DNA from: Adiantum capillus-veneris
Lineage: Eukaryota; Streptophyta; Polypodiopsida; Polypodiales; Pteridaceae
Direction of reading: 5' to 3'
DNA: 64,000 nucleotides
NCBI GenBank assembly: GCA_014529385.2
Contig: CM043967.1
Coordinates: forward strand, 135,855,182 to 135,919,181
Shown here: in pieces, positions 1 to 12,118 of the stretch
Layout of the letters: every line of letters starts with the position of its first letter
How positions within the stretch are numbered: the first letter of the stretch is position 1
Position numbers and translations under genes: made by a program
The notes under the pieces: generated by a model
What the model saw: only the letters and a program-made list of their open reading frames with translations
Told to the model about the DNA's origin: nothing
Database searches by the model: none

Positions 1-29
1 TCTTCCTTCTGTTTCCTGTTTCATCATCT

Positions 30-668
30 TCAACAATCTTGTACATCATTCCACCTTGTCTTCAAACGTTGCTCTGCATCTTTGTCTTCCAAGAGAAGCT
101 CTAACTTTTCTTTAATTTCTTTGCCCGCTGCTTGTAGGAAAAGTTCTACCTTCTCCCTATCCAAGGATGCTTGTTCATTTTGTGATAGTTGAGCATAGCG
201 TCGCTCAAACTCTCTGAGAAGCTCTGTAGCAGAAATCCCTTCTTTATGCTTTGCAACCCAATCTAAGAAAGTTCTTTTGGTCACCCTCTCAGAGTCCTCC
301 ATAAAGTAGTCTTCTTTTAGAGCAATCTTGAATTCCTCCCAATTTCTTCCATGAGCATTTTGAATTGCCCTAATACGGTCTCTGATCTCTCGGACACAAA
401 CTAGCTCAAAATTTCGAACCATGTCTTCCTTACACACTCGGTTTGACTCCATTTCCTTCATATAATCTTGTAGATACTTTTTGATGTCCTTGCCATCAAA
501 CTGGTCAATTCTCTTCACAATGGACTGTAGTGCTTTTGTGGTTGAAATCTGGCTTCTTTCCGCTGCTTGTTGTTGCTGCATGTACATGGCAAATGCTTGA
601 AACATCTTCATGACTGTAGGATCAAAGTGCATCCCATGTGTCTCTTGATTTTCATCCATGGCTAACAA
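30..668 (-). pseudogene. gag-like ORF of LTR element F, partial
   Basis: A 212-residue minus-strand frame. It is hydrophilic and highly charged, opens with an acidic, Gln-rich stretch (MYMQQQQAAERSQ), and continues with an alpha-helical Lys/Glu-rich body typical of retrotransposon capsid proteins. No zinc knuckle is reached. The frame ends at a stop at 30-32, and further stops follow in that frame toward the left edge, so a frameshift near 30 probably precedes the rest of gag-pol, which lies outside the window. An Asp-type primer site at 1608-1618 on the same strand, about 0.9 kb upstream, supports an LTR retrotransposon. The first Met (668) and a second Met two codons later are both plausible starts. 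The Gag assignment rests on composition and context, not on a diagnostic motif. Confidence 0.6.
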
Positions 669-1607
669 AGTGTCTATATCAATTCACAAACTCCCACCCC
701 AACAACTTCGCATCAGGTTCACCAGAAATGTCGAAATGTGTGCGGTCTAGCTGGAAGGTGCAAAACCTTTGGCTGTGAGAGTTCGTGATGAGAGTCACAA
801 ACACTTTGTGAAAAAGCGTTTGTGGAGAATCACCAACCCTCTTTCTAAGGGTGACAGAGAATCTAAGAGCGTTCACGACAGCAAAGTCACAAATCCTCTT
901 TCCTATCGTGCTTGGAAATTGCTTGTTTTCGTAGTTGAGATTATGATAAGAGGATCACTAAATCACATTCAATTTCACTTTAAAAGACCATTTGAAAACA
1001 ATAAAGTTTCAGCCATGAAACCTCAATGCTCATACAAGCACAATTCTCAATCAAAACCCAAACCTCTTTCATGGTATCATGTAGCCTCGCCCCCAATTAC
1101 ATAGTCGTGGCATCAAACAGTTGAAAGGAATGCTCGAGCTTCCACCTTCACGACGACAATTTTCTGATTTTTCAAAGATTTACGAGCTTCTAAAGTGAAG
1201 CCCACACACCATTTTGATAAGGGGAAACCTTAATTCACTCCCTCACAAGCTCAGATACAAGATTGCGAAGAGGCGGGACTGCCCTACAAATAGATTGAGC
1301 AACCATGGAAGCCATTACATAGTAGTGATAAATTGCAAGATTTTTCTATAAAAATCCCCCTTCTCTCTCTTTCCCACGGAAATATGAGCTGATGTGTCAA
1401 TTTTTGGGCCATTTTGCCACTTTGGACCAAAACTAGGCCATTTTCAGCTCATTTTTGACCCAAAAAATATCATTTTTGATGAAAAAAATCCCAAACGGAG
1501 TCAGGAAAATCCCTAAATTTGTGGGATCACTCACATAAGCATAAAAAGCATAGATAAGCATAATTTTTCATCAATATACCATGTTGGGTCACTTTCCATG
1601 CAATTAT
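669..1607 (-). other. Untranslated leader of element F
   Basis: About 940 bases between the primer-binding site and the gag start. No open frame of note is present on the element strand. A long U/A-rich stretch lies near 1380-1500. Long leaders are common in Asp-primed gypsy elements. Confidence 0.4.
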
Positions 1608-1618
1608 GCAACGGCGCC
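1608..1618 (-). other. Primer-binding site, tRNA-Asp type (element F)
   Basis: On the minus strand the site reads GGCGCCGTTGC, an 11-base match to the complement of the plant tRNA-Asp 3' end used by many plant gypsy elements. It directly follows an LTR that ends ...CTAACA on that strand, so on the plus strand an LTR would start with TG at 1619. The match stops after 11 bases, which limits confidence. Confidence 0.5.
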
Positions 1619-3723
1619 TGTTAGTTGCTATTTTTGGTAGTTTTTGCCCGCATCAGTCTCTTTGTAGGTGAGATGAGTGTGCCACCATGAAACACTTGGA
1701 CTATGTACATTGTCAAACCAAATTAAGCATCTATCAGGTGAAAAAGCACGCAAATGAGCCACATCCAGGGCCACGACTCCCCGAATAGATATGTACATGA
1801 TAGCGACCACAGTAGCCGCTTTAGCATATATCACGATATGTACATTATTGCTTTTCTTTCCATGCATTGAGAAGTGTCAAAAGTGAGGTGAATGTTTTTA
1901 TTTCACACTATGTACGTGCCACGGCACGACAACGTGTGCTATGTTGTTGCACATAAGAAAGTTATGGAACATTTTTAAATATATGTTAATGCTTGTAAAG
2001 GTTCTCAACTTCTCATATCATATGTTGTCAACAATAGTGTTTGGAGCACTAAAGAGTAACTTAGGATGTTTTGGAAAAATACCAAATAAGGGAGAAAAGT
2101 GTTCATTTCAACACTAGAGAATACAATGTGAAGTTTTGCCAACTCATTGAAGCATGGTTGGAGATATGGTATGTAGATTGTGTTCGCTTGTGGTTTCTAT
2201 CTAAGCATGTATGAGTGAAATCTCATCCCATCCAAGTACAAGCCAAATGTGCCATCGCATATTCCTTTTGCATGTCCATAGGATAAAAGAATGTAGCCAC
2301 TTTCAAGAAGACAAAATATAAGCAATGAAAAACCAACTTGCAAGGGTTCTTGAAATGTACAACAATTTAAGATATAAAGAAAAATTCTATCACTTCAAAA
2401 CATAAGTGTTTTGGATGATATTAGGTTGCACCTAAAGGTAGCCATAGCTTAAGCCACCCAGGTTCACGACTTGGGGCTCCAATGTTCATGCATACTATCA
2501 CAATATATTTTCGATGCATTCCCACAATACTTCCCACCTTGTGGATTACCATAACATCATGAATGTCTGCCGCCCTATCCCAACCACAGTTGTGGCGTTT
2601 ACCATGGATACAATGGAAGTGAGCCCTAAAGGAGGCGATAATAAAACTCGATCACAATGTGCTTTTGTGCAGTCCCACTAAAATTCCCACATCATTGATT
2701 ACCACAACACCATGAGCTACTACACCTGTCCCCAACCACAACTAGCTAGGTATGAGGTACTCCCTCCCAAGTAGTAGCTCATCATATTGTAGTGGCTCAT
2801 CATATTGAGCGGTAAAGGCCGTTACATGAAAAAGAGTATATGTTTCCTATGTGAGAAAGTGAACACAAGGAATCCCAAGGCCTTGTGGGTTTCCAAATGA
2901 TGCTCAAGTCGCTATGAGTTTAGGAAGCACATGCACAAATTATTATTGCATATTTCATTTGGGAACTTTTGTTGCAACAACAAAATTTTCTTAAACGAGT
3001 CAGTGCACATCCCTAGCTTAGTGTCGGAGCGCTGATTGTAGATACTAAAGAATGTAGATAAACAACAATAAATGCAAAAAGTCTCAATGAATGCGCATCC
3101 TAGCACGTCACCAGAGGGGAGCACTTACCCAAACAATTTCTAATCTAGAAAATCTTTCCAAATGCCTCATGTGTAGGCCTTCTCAAACTTCTTGTGTACT
3201 TGTAGATGTTGGCTCAAGGCTTGAGGTATAGCTTCATACCCCATGCACATGGAGACTGCATCGCCACATGCGTGCCTCTAAGTGAGATATGCATTGTTTG
3301 CGATGAGGTTGAGCTACCATGAAGCCCCTAACATAGGGGCTCATGGTAATGATCCCCTCCCACCAAAGTTGTAGGGTTGTGGCTCGACTACGACTTTCCA
3401 CATCAGTTGAAACAACACACCGTCAACCTCCAAGATGTTCATGGCACCTAGAAAATCACCTAGCAAATAAGAGACGTTCTGAGGCTCATGTTTGTAGCAA
3501 CAAAATGCTTTCAAACCACGAACTTAAGTTGGAGCAAAGGCCTGCACGTCACTACTTGAATTGCCGTTAGTTTTGACGGGACTTGACGAGCGTTGATGAT
3601 GAGCTTGTAAAACAACGCACGTTAGATTTGAATTTAAATTAAAGCGACATTTAATGAGGAATCCCCTACGTCAGGCCTTGCGTCATCGTCTTTTCTAGAC
3701 TTTACTTTACTTGTCAAGTTTGT
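1619..3723. other. Unassigned DNA, probably including the 5' LTR of element F
   Basis: If the primer site is correct, the LTR of F begins at 1619 (TGTTAGTTGC on plus) and extends rightward. I could not find its other end or a second copy in the window. The remainder is AT-rich, has no coding signal, and contains only short chance frames. Confidence 0.3.
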
Positions 3724-4168
3724 GAAGCCATGCTACAAAGACCTTATATTGCCACTGTGGAAAAGAATGGTGCGTCACTGGTTCTTCCTTGTTTCCGTTG
3801 CCTGTAGGAGAAGAAGGGACTGCTCTCGGCTCAACTCAACAAGGCCACTGTAGCAACACAATATACATGAGTTACATGCACACAAGCAATAGAAGGTAAG
3901 GCGCTGCAGCCTGTGACTTTAGACTCCCAAACTCTGAGATCAAGTTTGAGAAGCCATCACTTCTGCCATTGTAGAAAATAGTGGTGCGTCACTAGCATCC
4001 AGCTTCTTCCTTATTTTCGTTGCCTGTAGGAGACGAAGGGACTGCTCTCGGCTCGACACAACAAGGCCACTGCAGCAACACAATATAGACGAGTTACATG
4101 CACACAAGCAGCAACAGGCGAGGCGCTGCAGTCTCAGACTCCAGACTCCCGAACTGTGAGATCTGAGG
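3724..4168. repeat. 222-bp tandem duplication
   Basis: Two diverged copies in direct orientation. CCTGTAGGAGAAGAAGGGAC at 3801 recurs as CCTGTAGGAGACGAAGGGAC at 4023, an offset of 222. Both are followed by ACTGCTCTCGGCTC, a segment with ACAAGGCCACTG, and ACATGCACACAAGCA. The function is unknown. The copies differ at many sites, so the duplication is old. Confidence 0.8.
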
Positions 4169-4889
4169 AGCATCTATAAACTATCTGCTTGAACTTTGAA
4201 TACCTCACAAATGTGTACCACCTCCTAATGCACACCGACTGTGAGGCTCCAGCAGTGCTTTCGGGACTCATGACGGCTCAAGCAAAGTCGTTTTGTTTTT
4301 GTTAATAGAAGCATGCAGATGTAGCTCCGTCCAAGAAGGTGTTGGTAGTCGTAAATGGATATGTTGTCTCAATGAGTGGTAGGTATAATCATATGAAGAA
4401 GTAGTTGCATACGGCCTCGAGGACTGAAGCGCGAGCCCGGCAAACCTGCTGTAAAACTCAATCCTATTGAGAATGTGGATGGACTCCCTGGCTAGCTACA
4501 TGCGCAATGCAAGAGGAGATGCGAGTGTTGCCAATGGAACAACCCACAACGAAGTATTCAAAAGAACCGAGCCTCAACTGTCATCAACAGACGTATGGTC
4601 ATCTGCTCACCTTTCGCGACTTTGTTTAGGTATCACCTATGGTTATTTCTACATTTTTTATTTTCTCCCCATTATTATTAAGAGTCAATACATCATTTGA
4701 GAGCTCCTTGTCTCCTAAAACAATAAATATAAAACCTTAAAGTGAAAATATAATAGGTAGAGGTATTTGTTTGCAAATGAATACGCTAAAATTCAAGGAC
4801 TTGTAGACTTTCTTTCTTACAACTTTGTGAAAAAAAAAGGTAAGTTTCAAATTTTGAAGGTGGGATTACACTAACCCTTAGCATTCTAA
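4169..4889. other. No recognisable feature
   Basis: Non-coding, moderately AT-rich sequence between two repeat blocks. Only a short chance frame (4467-4700) is present, with no family resemblance. Confidence 0.5.
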
Positions 4890-7400
4890 GTAGCTTCGTA
4901 CCTTAAACCTCTAGCTTAGAGTAAGTTCGAACATAAGTTCGAGCATATAAGCAGTCACTAAGCAGGAGGCTTGGACTTAACCTTAAAAAAGGACCCCAAC
5001 TTGTGCTTCAATAAAAGCTCAAATTTAAGAAGATTGAGCCTCTACCTTATCCTATCTGAGTAGACTCTCGAAGGAAGAGGTTTGAGCTTAAATTTAGTAA
5101 ATTTCCAACCTCTACTTCAGTAGAGACTTATATTTAAGTAGCTTGAGTCTCTACATCAATGGAGGCTCGAACTTAAGTTCGAGCCTGAACAAGCTTGAGC
5201 TTAACCTTAGTAAAGGCGAAGACATGTGCTTCAATAGAGGCTCAAGTTTAAGCATCTTGATCCTGAACCTTAAAGAAGGCTCGAACTTAAGTTCGAGCCT
5301 CTTAAGAAACCTCAAAGGGAGAGGTTTAAATTAACCTTTAACACTAGGTTGGTAATGGGACACTTTTATGTCCTAGGATACTTTTATGTCCTGTTAAGTG
5401 ACCATTTTCCTTGAATTATGTCAAGAGTTTCAAAATGGATTTTGAGGTGCTATATATCTAGAAAGTTGTCTTGTGAGCTGAAAAAAACTCGACATTCTTT
5501 TGGAATACCAATTCCATCTTTAACCTTGTCCTTGCACAACATTTCACAACCTAAACTGTGTGAAAAAAGGGTCCTGTTTTTGGCTTTTTTCAACTTTTTG
5601 CAACTATACCACTCTATAATTCATTTTTATGAGGTCTATAATGCTAGAGAACTATCTTTAGTAGTCCTCAACATGTCCTGATGTTTCTAGGGAGAAATAA
5701 ATATTAAAGTTGTAAGTTATGACCAAATTATAAAAATTATCAAATCCCGTTTTTTAGCCAATTTTAGCTCTTCTATGATTTTTTTGGTGGATTTCATGAT
5801 ATCCAAATGCATTTTTTATTTTCTATGTCGCATATTGTAACATAAATCTAATATTCCTTGAGTTTTGGGGCACCTAATACCCTATTTTGCATAGTACACA
5901 ACGATGGTTGATTTTTTCAATTATAGAAGAAAACGAAACATTCTAGTATATCAAGTATAGCTTTTTCAATATTGTTAGTTTCTTGTGACAACTACATGTA
6001 TTTTGTAGGTAGTAACCATATCTAATCATAAGGATCAAATTTGGCTAGATATTGAATAGTTTCTATGGGATTCTACAACTCATAATGTTGAACCCAGTTT
6101 TTTCATGTTTGCTGTTTTTAGCACTTCATCTTTGTCCCTAAGATTCCCCTTGGTAAGAGATGTATTATTCTTTTGACATGGTCCATGGATCCTTATGAAC
6201 ATAAAGGACAATAGGGAACTAAGAAAACATGCGTATATTATTTGTATTGAACGTGGCTATAGAAACTTTGATGATAGGTTTGCAGAATGGTAAAAATTCA
6301 ACTTTTTTGTACCTAATTATTTTGGCAAAACAAAAAATAGTAAGTGAGAAGCAATCATATGTTCTGATCACCAACCCATTGAAGTTAACTAGGGAATTTA
6401 TCTCAAGTCCTACAAAAATCCCTAATCTTATTTTTATGCAACAAAACGTAAGAAATGACTGTTTTGATGAAAATGCACTGGTCCATCAACTTTGGAGGCT
6501 TGGTGTGACCAAAAGATGAGAAATTTTACAAGTTTCTTATTTTTTCCATGTGTAGTAGGCCTTGAACTATAACCTCATGAAAGGATTTTACAAAATGAGT
6601 GGATCTACTATGGTTTTGGAGGTTTTTTTCAAAACCCTGAAAGGACACTTTTATGTCCTGTTAGGTTACCAACCTAGTGTTAATGGGGTCTAGCCCATGT
6701 CACAAGAGGATCAAATTTAAGAAGCTCAAATCTCTACTTGAGAGGAGGCTTGAACTTAAGTTTGAGCTTCTAAAAACAACCTCAAAGAGGGAGGCTTGAG
6801 CTAAACCTTAAATAAGGTTCAACCTTGTGCTTCACTAGAAGATCAAAAGTAAATAGCTTGAACCTCCACCACAAAGGAGGTTTGAGCTCTAAGTAGTCTC
6901 AAAGAAGAGGTTTCAACTTAACCTTGAGGAATAAATGTATAAACATATGCTTTAGTATAGGATCAAATTTATCGATCTTGAGCCTCTAGCCCAAAGAAGG
7001 CTCAAACTTAAGTTCGAGCCTCTAAGAAGCCTCAAAGGGGGAGACTTGAAGCTAAAGTGTCAATACAAGCTCAAATGTAAGGAGCTTGAGCCTCTACCTT
7101 CTTAGAGGAGGATTGAGAGCCTTTAAGTAGCCTTAGGGTAAGAGACTTGAGGTGAGGTTACTTAGCAAAGTTCAGAACATGTGCTTCAATAAAGGCTCAA
7201 GTTTAGTTAGTTTGAGCCTCTACATTAGTGGAGGTTGGAACTCAAGTTCAATCTTCTAAGGATTCTCTAAGGTAAACGTTCGCACTTAAGTTTGAGGCTT
7301 TGAAAGAGTCTTGAAATTAAGTGGCTCATGGGTCTTGCTTAGTGGAGAATGGAACTTGAATATGATCCTCTAACAAATCCTTGAGATGGATATTTAAACT
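4890..7400. repeat. Degenerate tandem array with a 22-bp palindromic core
   Basis: The core is GGCTCGAACTT followed by its exact reverse complement AAGTTCGAGCC. Perfect copies lie at 5164-5185 and 5278-5299. Diverged copies lie at 6746-6767 and 6999-7020, and weaker ones near 4925 and 7225. Between cores the text recurs: CCTCAAAGGGGGAGGCTTGA, TTAACCTTAGTAAAGG, TGTGCTTCAATAGAGGCTCA, GCTTGAGCCTCTACC. The period is roughly 110-150 bp where intact. The array is interrupted by a TIR transposon at 5338-6683. The small frame at 5143-5334 is a by-product of the repeat. Confidence 0.75.
5338..6683. mobile_element. TIR DNA transposon, copy 1, non-autonomous
   Basis: The ends are exact inverted copies: TTAACACTAGGTTGGTAA on the left (5338) and TTACCAACCTAGTGTTAA on the right (ending 6683). 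Just inside each end is GGACA-CTTTTA-TGTCC, an inverted pair that can form a hairpin; the left end has two partial copies. The ~1.3-kb interior encodes no transposase, and frames at 5418-5681 and 6229-6519 have no recognisable domain. A homologous copy at 44829-46162 shares both ends and internal text (for example GAGTTGAAAAAAACT). It is flanked by TTAA, which could be target duplication or part of the ends. It lies inside the palindromic array. Confidence 0.85.
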
Positions 7401-8228
7401 AAATTGCAAGCTTCTTACTGATTGGAGACTCACATTAGTATGCTAATTCAAGACAATCGTGTGGGGTTTTATACTTGAATTTGAATGTTCTTCCTTAGTC
7501 CAAGAGTCACATTCATTTGATAATTTAGGACAATCATTTGGGGATCTATACTTGAATTTCAAGCTTTTAACAAGTGAAAGTTCAAGCCTTGCCTTAACAT
7601 TCTTGTGTAGCACTTGAATGTGAGTCTAACCTCATGAGCTCAATGTAGCTACTATAGCACATGTAAGTGAGGCTTGTGCTGAAGCTTTGAGCCTCATAGA
7701 CTAAAGCTTTGAGCCTCACCTCCATATGTGGAATAGCAAATGCAAGTTGGGTTTTAGTATGTGAAGCTCAAGTTCATCTTGCCCGTGACCTCCATATGCT
7801 AATGTACGTCAAGGACATCATGAGACTTCATACACTAAATTATAGGTTTCTAGCTCTTGAGATTCTAACTTAATTTTAAGACTTAGATGCATAATCTACT
7901 GTAGAACTAGCATGTGCGATCAGCCTAATGAGCTCATTCTAGTTCGTTATGTAGGTAGATTGCTTCTGTGCACATACTAACCACCATAAATCTTCTTTTT
8001 CTAGCAACATGTTTTGTTAAAATTCCAAGGCTACATTCCACGATCAAGCTCATTTTAGCTCTCTTCCACGTTGATATTGAATTGCTAATTGAGAATTGAG
8101 AATCATGCATTTGAGCCTCAATTGAACTTATTAACTAGGGATTCAATTCTAAGTTTGATGCCCCCTTAATATAGCACTTGCAAGAGAGGAACATCCAAAG
8201 GCATGGGACCTTGTTTCTCAAACTACTA
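7401..8228. other. No clear feature, repeat-like text
   Basis: Contains scattered GAGCCTCA and AAGCTTTGAGCC phrases resembling the preceding array, so it may be a further decayed part of it. No coding signal is visible. Confidence 0.4.
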
Positions 8229-8464
8229 GGGTTGAAGTACACTACATGGGGTACTCCAATGAGAGGCTCCAGCTTGACCAAAAGATGCACTTGCAATGGG
8301 CCTCAACTTCAAGGTTTTGTTTCAAGTGAGCCTCAACCATATGCAATGAGGGTTGAACTCTTCATGGGGTACTTCAATGAGAGGCTCCAAATTGAGTAAA
8401 AGATGCACTTGTAATGGGCCTCAACTTCAAGTTTCAGTTTCAAGTGAGCCTCAAACATATGCAT
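8229..8464. repeat. 118-bp tandem duplication
   Basis: GTACTCCAATGAGAGGCTCC at 8251 recurs as GTACTTCAATGAGAGGCTCC at 8369. Both copies continue with AAAAGATGCACTTG, AATGGGCCTCAACTTCAAG and TTTCAAGTGAGCCTCAA. The copies are about 90 percent alike by eye. Confidence 0.85.
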
Positions 8465-9515
8465 GTTTCATAATATGATAGCCTAGGTACCTTGCACTTG
8501 CAAAGAGGATCTTAAATCCAAGTTGGATCCTTAGCCAACATAGCTGAAGCTGAAAATAGAGATGGGTTCGACACTATACCTATGGATAATGAGCCTCACC
8601 TTACCTACTGACATATGTATCTTTCTTACATGGCTCAAATCTTGTAGTATAATTGCTAAATGTAGATGCTTGGGAATAGTGCATGCCTCCTAAGAATAAT
8701 AGAACTATCCTTTCATTTTACTAAAAATGATAGCAAAGATAGAGATGGATTTGACACTAGTCAAGTAGCACAAGAACTTCTTGTGCCCTTTGATCAAGAT
8801 TAGTGTAAAGATAATAGTATCAGCAAACCACTAAAAATGTGGTGCAGGTGGGGCACAAAACTGCTCTTATTGGGAGAGCATCTACAAATACCTCAAGATG
8901 AATGTGTCCAAAGGATCCATAGCATGTTCCAACAAGAAGGATTTGAGAAGATGATGAGAATAAGTATCAAGATAGTGCAATTTTTCAAGACTCCTTTACA
9001 AGTATGGAGCTACAAGAGAACTTGGCAAAGGTATATAAAGGATTGTAGTTGATGCAAAGCTATACATAGCTTACTTGAGACGGTGGGTGGGACAATGGTT
9101 GGGTGATTGCATAATCTAATTTGAATCATATATGGTTTTCAAGTTGAAAATAACTCGATGAGGTCTATGCACTCATTGTGATCCATTGTGATTTTCAAGT
9201 TGAAAATAACCCAATGTGATTGTGAATAATTTTTGAGTCATTTTTTACTAATAAGATGAAGATATATGTTTTTTTTTTCAAAAAATTAATGTGTCTACCC
9301 AAAGTGGTTTGCTTTGGGTTCACTTCTTTTAAAATGAAGATTACTAAAGCAATGTGTTGTTAACTCCTTTTGTATCTAAGTACATGATGTTATCAACTTC
9401 ATCTCATCATTAGTAATTGCCAAGGCTACATTACTTTGATTGAAAAAAAATATGGCATATCTAGTAATCAAGGTGCATGCATGGATATGTATGGTTATTG
9501 ATTGACACGAGAGTT
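8465..9515. other. No recognisable feature
   Basis: AT-rich, non-coding. A short local repeat (TTTTCAAGTTGAAAATAAC) occurs twice near 9136-9210. The small frame at 8837-9052 has no recognisable domain. Confidence 0.45.
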
Positions 9516-9537
9516 GGGGGGGGGGGGGGGGGGGGGG

Positions 9538-9581
<44 letters not shown>
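9516..9581. repeat. Poly(G) followed by (AG)n
   Basis: An uninterrupted run of 25 G (9516-9540) passes directly into about 20 AG units (9541-9581). The plus strand could form G-quadruplexes. The Ser/Leu/Pro-rich frame on the other strand here is an artefact of the repeat. Confidence 0.95.
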
Positions 9582-9583
<2 letters not shown>

Positions 9584-9739
9584 CTTGTATTTGGAGTTGG
9601 GAGTTTATAAGAAATTTTAGACATGTTTCCAATATTTCTAATGTTAGCTACTGAGATGGTGCTAGTTATCTTCGGGAATGGAAGTTAGTGTCTTGATTTC
9701 CTTTCTTTGCAATTATGCAATCAAACAGCATAAGCCTTT

Positions 9740-10321
9740 TAAAACTAGTTTGGTATCTGCACACTAAAATATCCTCTGGACATTATAATGTCCTAAAACT
9801 TGGCAAAAACCATAGGTTGTTTCTATGCTTTAAACAATGTTAGATAGATTTTTATAGGAAAGTTACCAACAAAGAAAATTTAAATATGCAAGAACAATCC
9901 ATTTTCAATAAGAAATAAATAAATTACAATTCAAATGGACACATCAGTGTCTCGTATTTTTTACCTATTTTTGTCCTATATTAAATGATTTTTTTCCTAG
10001 GTCAAATGAATTTTGTTTGTCATAGTACGTTATGTGCCACTCCATATAATTACAGACACCACATTTTCATGTGGTTTAGAGCCATTGTATTTTTTTCTAT
10101 ATGATTTATGTACCACATACTAGAATCCATACACACTTTTGTAGACATAATGTTAAAGAACCTTTTTTATAGTTGAATAGTGATTCTCAAAACATCTTTG
10201 AGTATACCCATGGGACACTATATCACTTGGTAGAAATTCATTATGATTTTGCTTTGGTATTTTCTTCAAAATGATCTCAAAAGGACATTGTAATTTCTGA
10301 TTGTGGTACCAAACTAATGTT
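9740..10321. mobile_element. Short TIR transposon, copy 3 (diverged relative)
   Basis: The left end AAAACTAGTTTGGTATC and right end GGTACCAAACTAATGTT are inverted relatives of the ends of the elements at 5338 and 44829. Just inside the left end is the perfect 16-bp palindrome GGACATTATAATGTCC, the counterpart of the GGACA...TGTCC hairpin in the other copies, and AAAGGACATTGTAAT lies inside the right end. It is only ~580 bp and non-coding, consistent with a deletion derivative or MITE. Confidence 0.65.
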
Positions 10322-11627
10322 AGAAAAGAAAAATCACGGCATGGTTAATTGGATGGGTTGATGCAAGAGGAAAGGATGACTAATAAGGAGCATATTTCTA
10401 GGCATTTTCAGAATAAGATCCCATGTATTAGAGTAGAATGGAATTTGGCACATGTATCTAAACCAAGCAATAAATGATAATATTGGGTTCACTACTTATT
10501 TGGTGTTTCTAAACACCACCATCTATTTGAGATACTATCAATTCCTACATTACGTTGAGAAAGCTCTTTGATTTCTCAACCATTGATAGACAAAAATATG
10601 TGTGTAATTTCGTAATTTCTTGTAATATGTGATTTATTAGATTAGGTTATCTCTATAATACAATATAATTATATCAATATCACTTGTTATCTTGGTGTTT
10701 CTAAGCACCATATTCTTTTAAAATTTAGATGTTCTTCCATAAAAACATTTGATTTTCTAGGTATTCTTGATATAGTTAGTGTAGTCATATCAATGGCAAA
10801 AACAAAATCCATTCATATCAAGTATTTTCTACACAAGGAAAAATTGGGAGTCCTTGATAAATTTCAAGGGCATCCTTCACACATTCATGTTTAATGTATT
10901 CATCCATGTGATTTTGTACGAACACAATCATATATTTATTGAAGGACGGATACATTTTAATGGCATAACCAAGGGATTGCAAACAAATGTTATCTACAAC
11001 TACATAGTAATACTTAGATTTCAAGTAACCTTCGAGTACATCCATGTTGATTTTATATCCACACAATCATATATTTATTGAAGGAAGCATACATTTTAAT
11101 GGCAGAATCAAGGGCTCGCTACACAATAATACTTCGATTTCAAGTACCTTTTAAAGAAATGGGACTTGAATAATTCCCAAAATTCCTAAAGATGTCTTTT
11201 GTTGACGTTTTTTCTATAACATCAGCCACTCTGTTCAAGAAGAGTTGAGACTGGTATATTTGTTTGTGATTTTTATATATGTAGATAGCGACAAACACTT
11301 TAAATCATTGGCTCTATACACAAGGTGCAGTAAATACAAATAACACTTTCTATGGGTAGCAAGTAGGCATGGCCTCACTATCAAGAAACTAATTCACAGG
11401 ATTCCATGAATAGATTGAGAGAGCCTCAATGTAGGTAATCTCTTCCTTGAACACCCAAGAAAATCTAGTATGACTACCTCCTTTGGGGTGTTGGAAAACT
11501 TTCTCTTCTATTCATAAAGAGAGATGATTATTTCAAGATCCAGTTGTGAACAAGATTTTAAATTGAGAGGATTTGTTTTTAATTTATAAACTGATTGTGG
11601 CTATAGGAGTGGTATTTCCAAGGGTAT
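10322..11627. other. Unassigned DNA with a 139-bp partial tandem duplication
   Basis: ACACAATCATATATTTATTG at 10922 recurs at 11061 (offset 139), followed in both copies by CATACATTTTAATGGCA-like text and by AATACTT.GATTTCAAGTA. The rest is AT-rich and shows no coding signal. Confidence 0.6.
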
Positions 11628-12104
11628 TGTTGGGTTTGTGGCCTTTGGCCTAACGTCGATAGCTGGTGTGAGAACATCTCTTATACAGTAAGTAGTCCAT
11701 TAAGCAACTAAGTATGTGAGGGTACATGTCTTAGCACATGTGGCAGATGAGTTGCACAAGAGCCCAAACGACATCCTACTCAGCATGGCTATTCCAAATT
11801 TTATGGAGCCACTCTTGACCTTCGGAGAGTTGCCCCTTTACCCTTGGGAAAAGGTACCTGTGACCCTTGAGAGGTGCATCTAGCCATATGAGTTACTATT
11901 TAAGTAGCAAGCTCTTGTACACACTTTCCAACCTCAACCTCAACCTCATCAACCATTTTCTACATCTTACGAGTTTATGATTAATCAAAACATGTTTTGA
12001 GTCTAGACTCTCTCTCCTCTCTCTCTCTCTCTCTCTAACTATAAGTGAAATTATCAATGCTACCATCATGAATGCTAGTCTTGTCGATCCACCCTAGCAC
12101 AACA
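11628..12104 (+). repeat. 5' LTR of element A
   Basis: Begins TGTTGGGTTTGTGGCC and ends CCACCCTAGCACAACA. Its text recurs in order at 19655-19749 and 33414-33796, for example CACATGTGGCAGATGAGTTG, TTGAGAGGTGCATCTAGCCA and GTTTATGATTAATCAAA. It has a CT tract (near 12007-12037) close to its end, which probably falls in the transcribed leader. Confidence 0.85.
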
Positions 12105-12106
12105 TG

Positions 12107-12118
12107 TGGTATCAAAGC
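12107..12118 (+). other. Primer-binding site, initiator Met-tRNA type (element A)
   Basis: TGGTATCAAAGC, one base away from the standard plant TGGTATCAGAGC, two bases after the LTR end CA. Confidence 0.8.

Noticed and set aside
5341-6680. TIRs beginning CACTA, suggesting an EnSpm/CACTA transposon
   Set aside because: CACTA elements make 3-bp direct duplications; here the flanking triplets are TAA and TTA, which do not match, and another copy shows a 9-bp repeat. The superfamily is left open.
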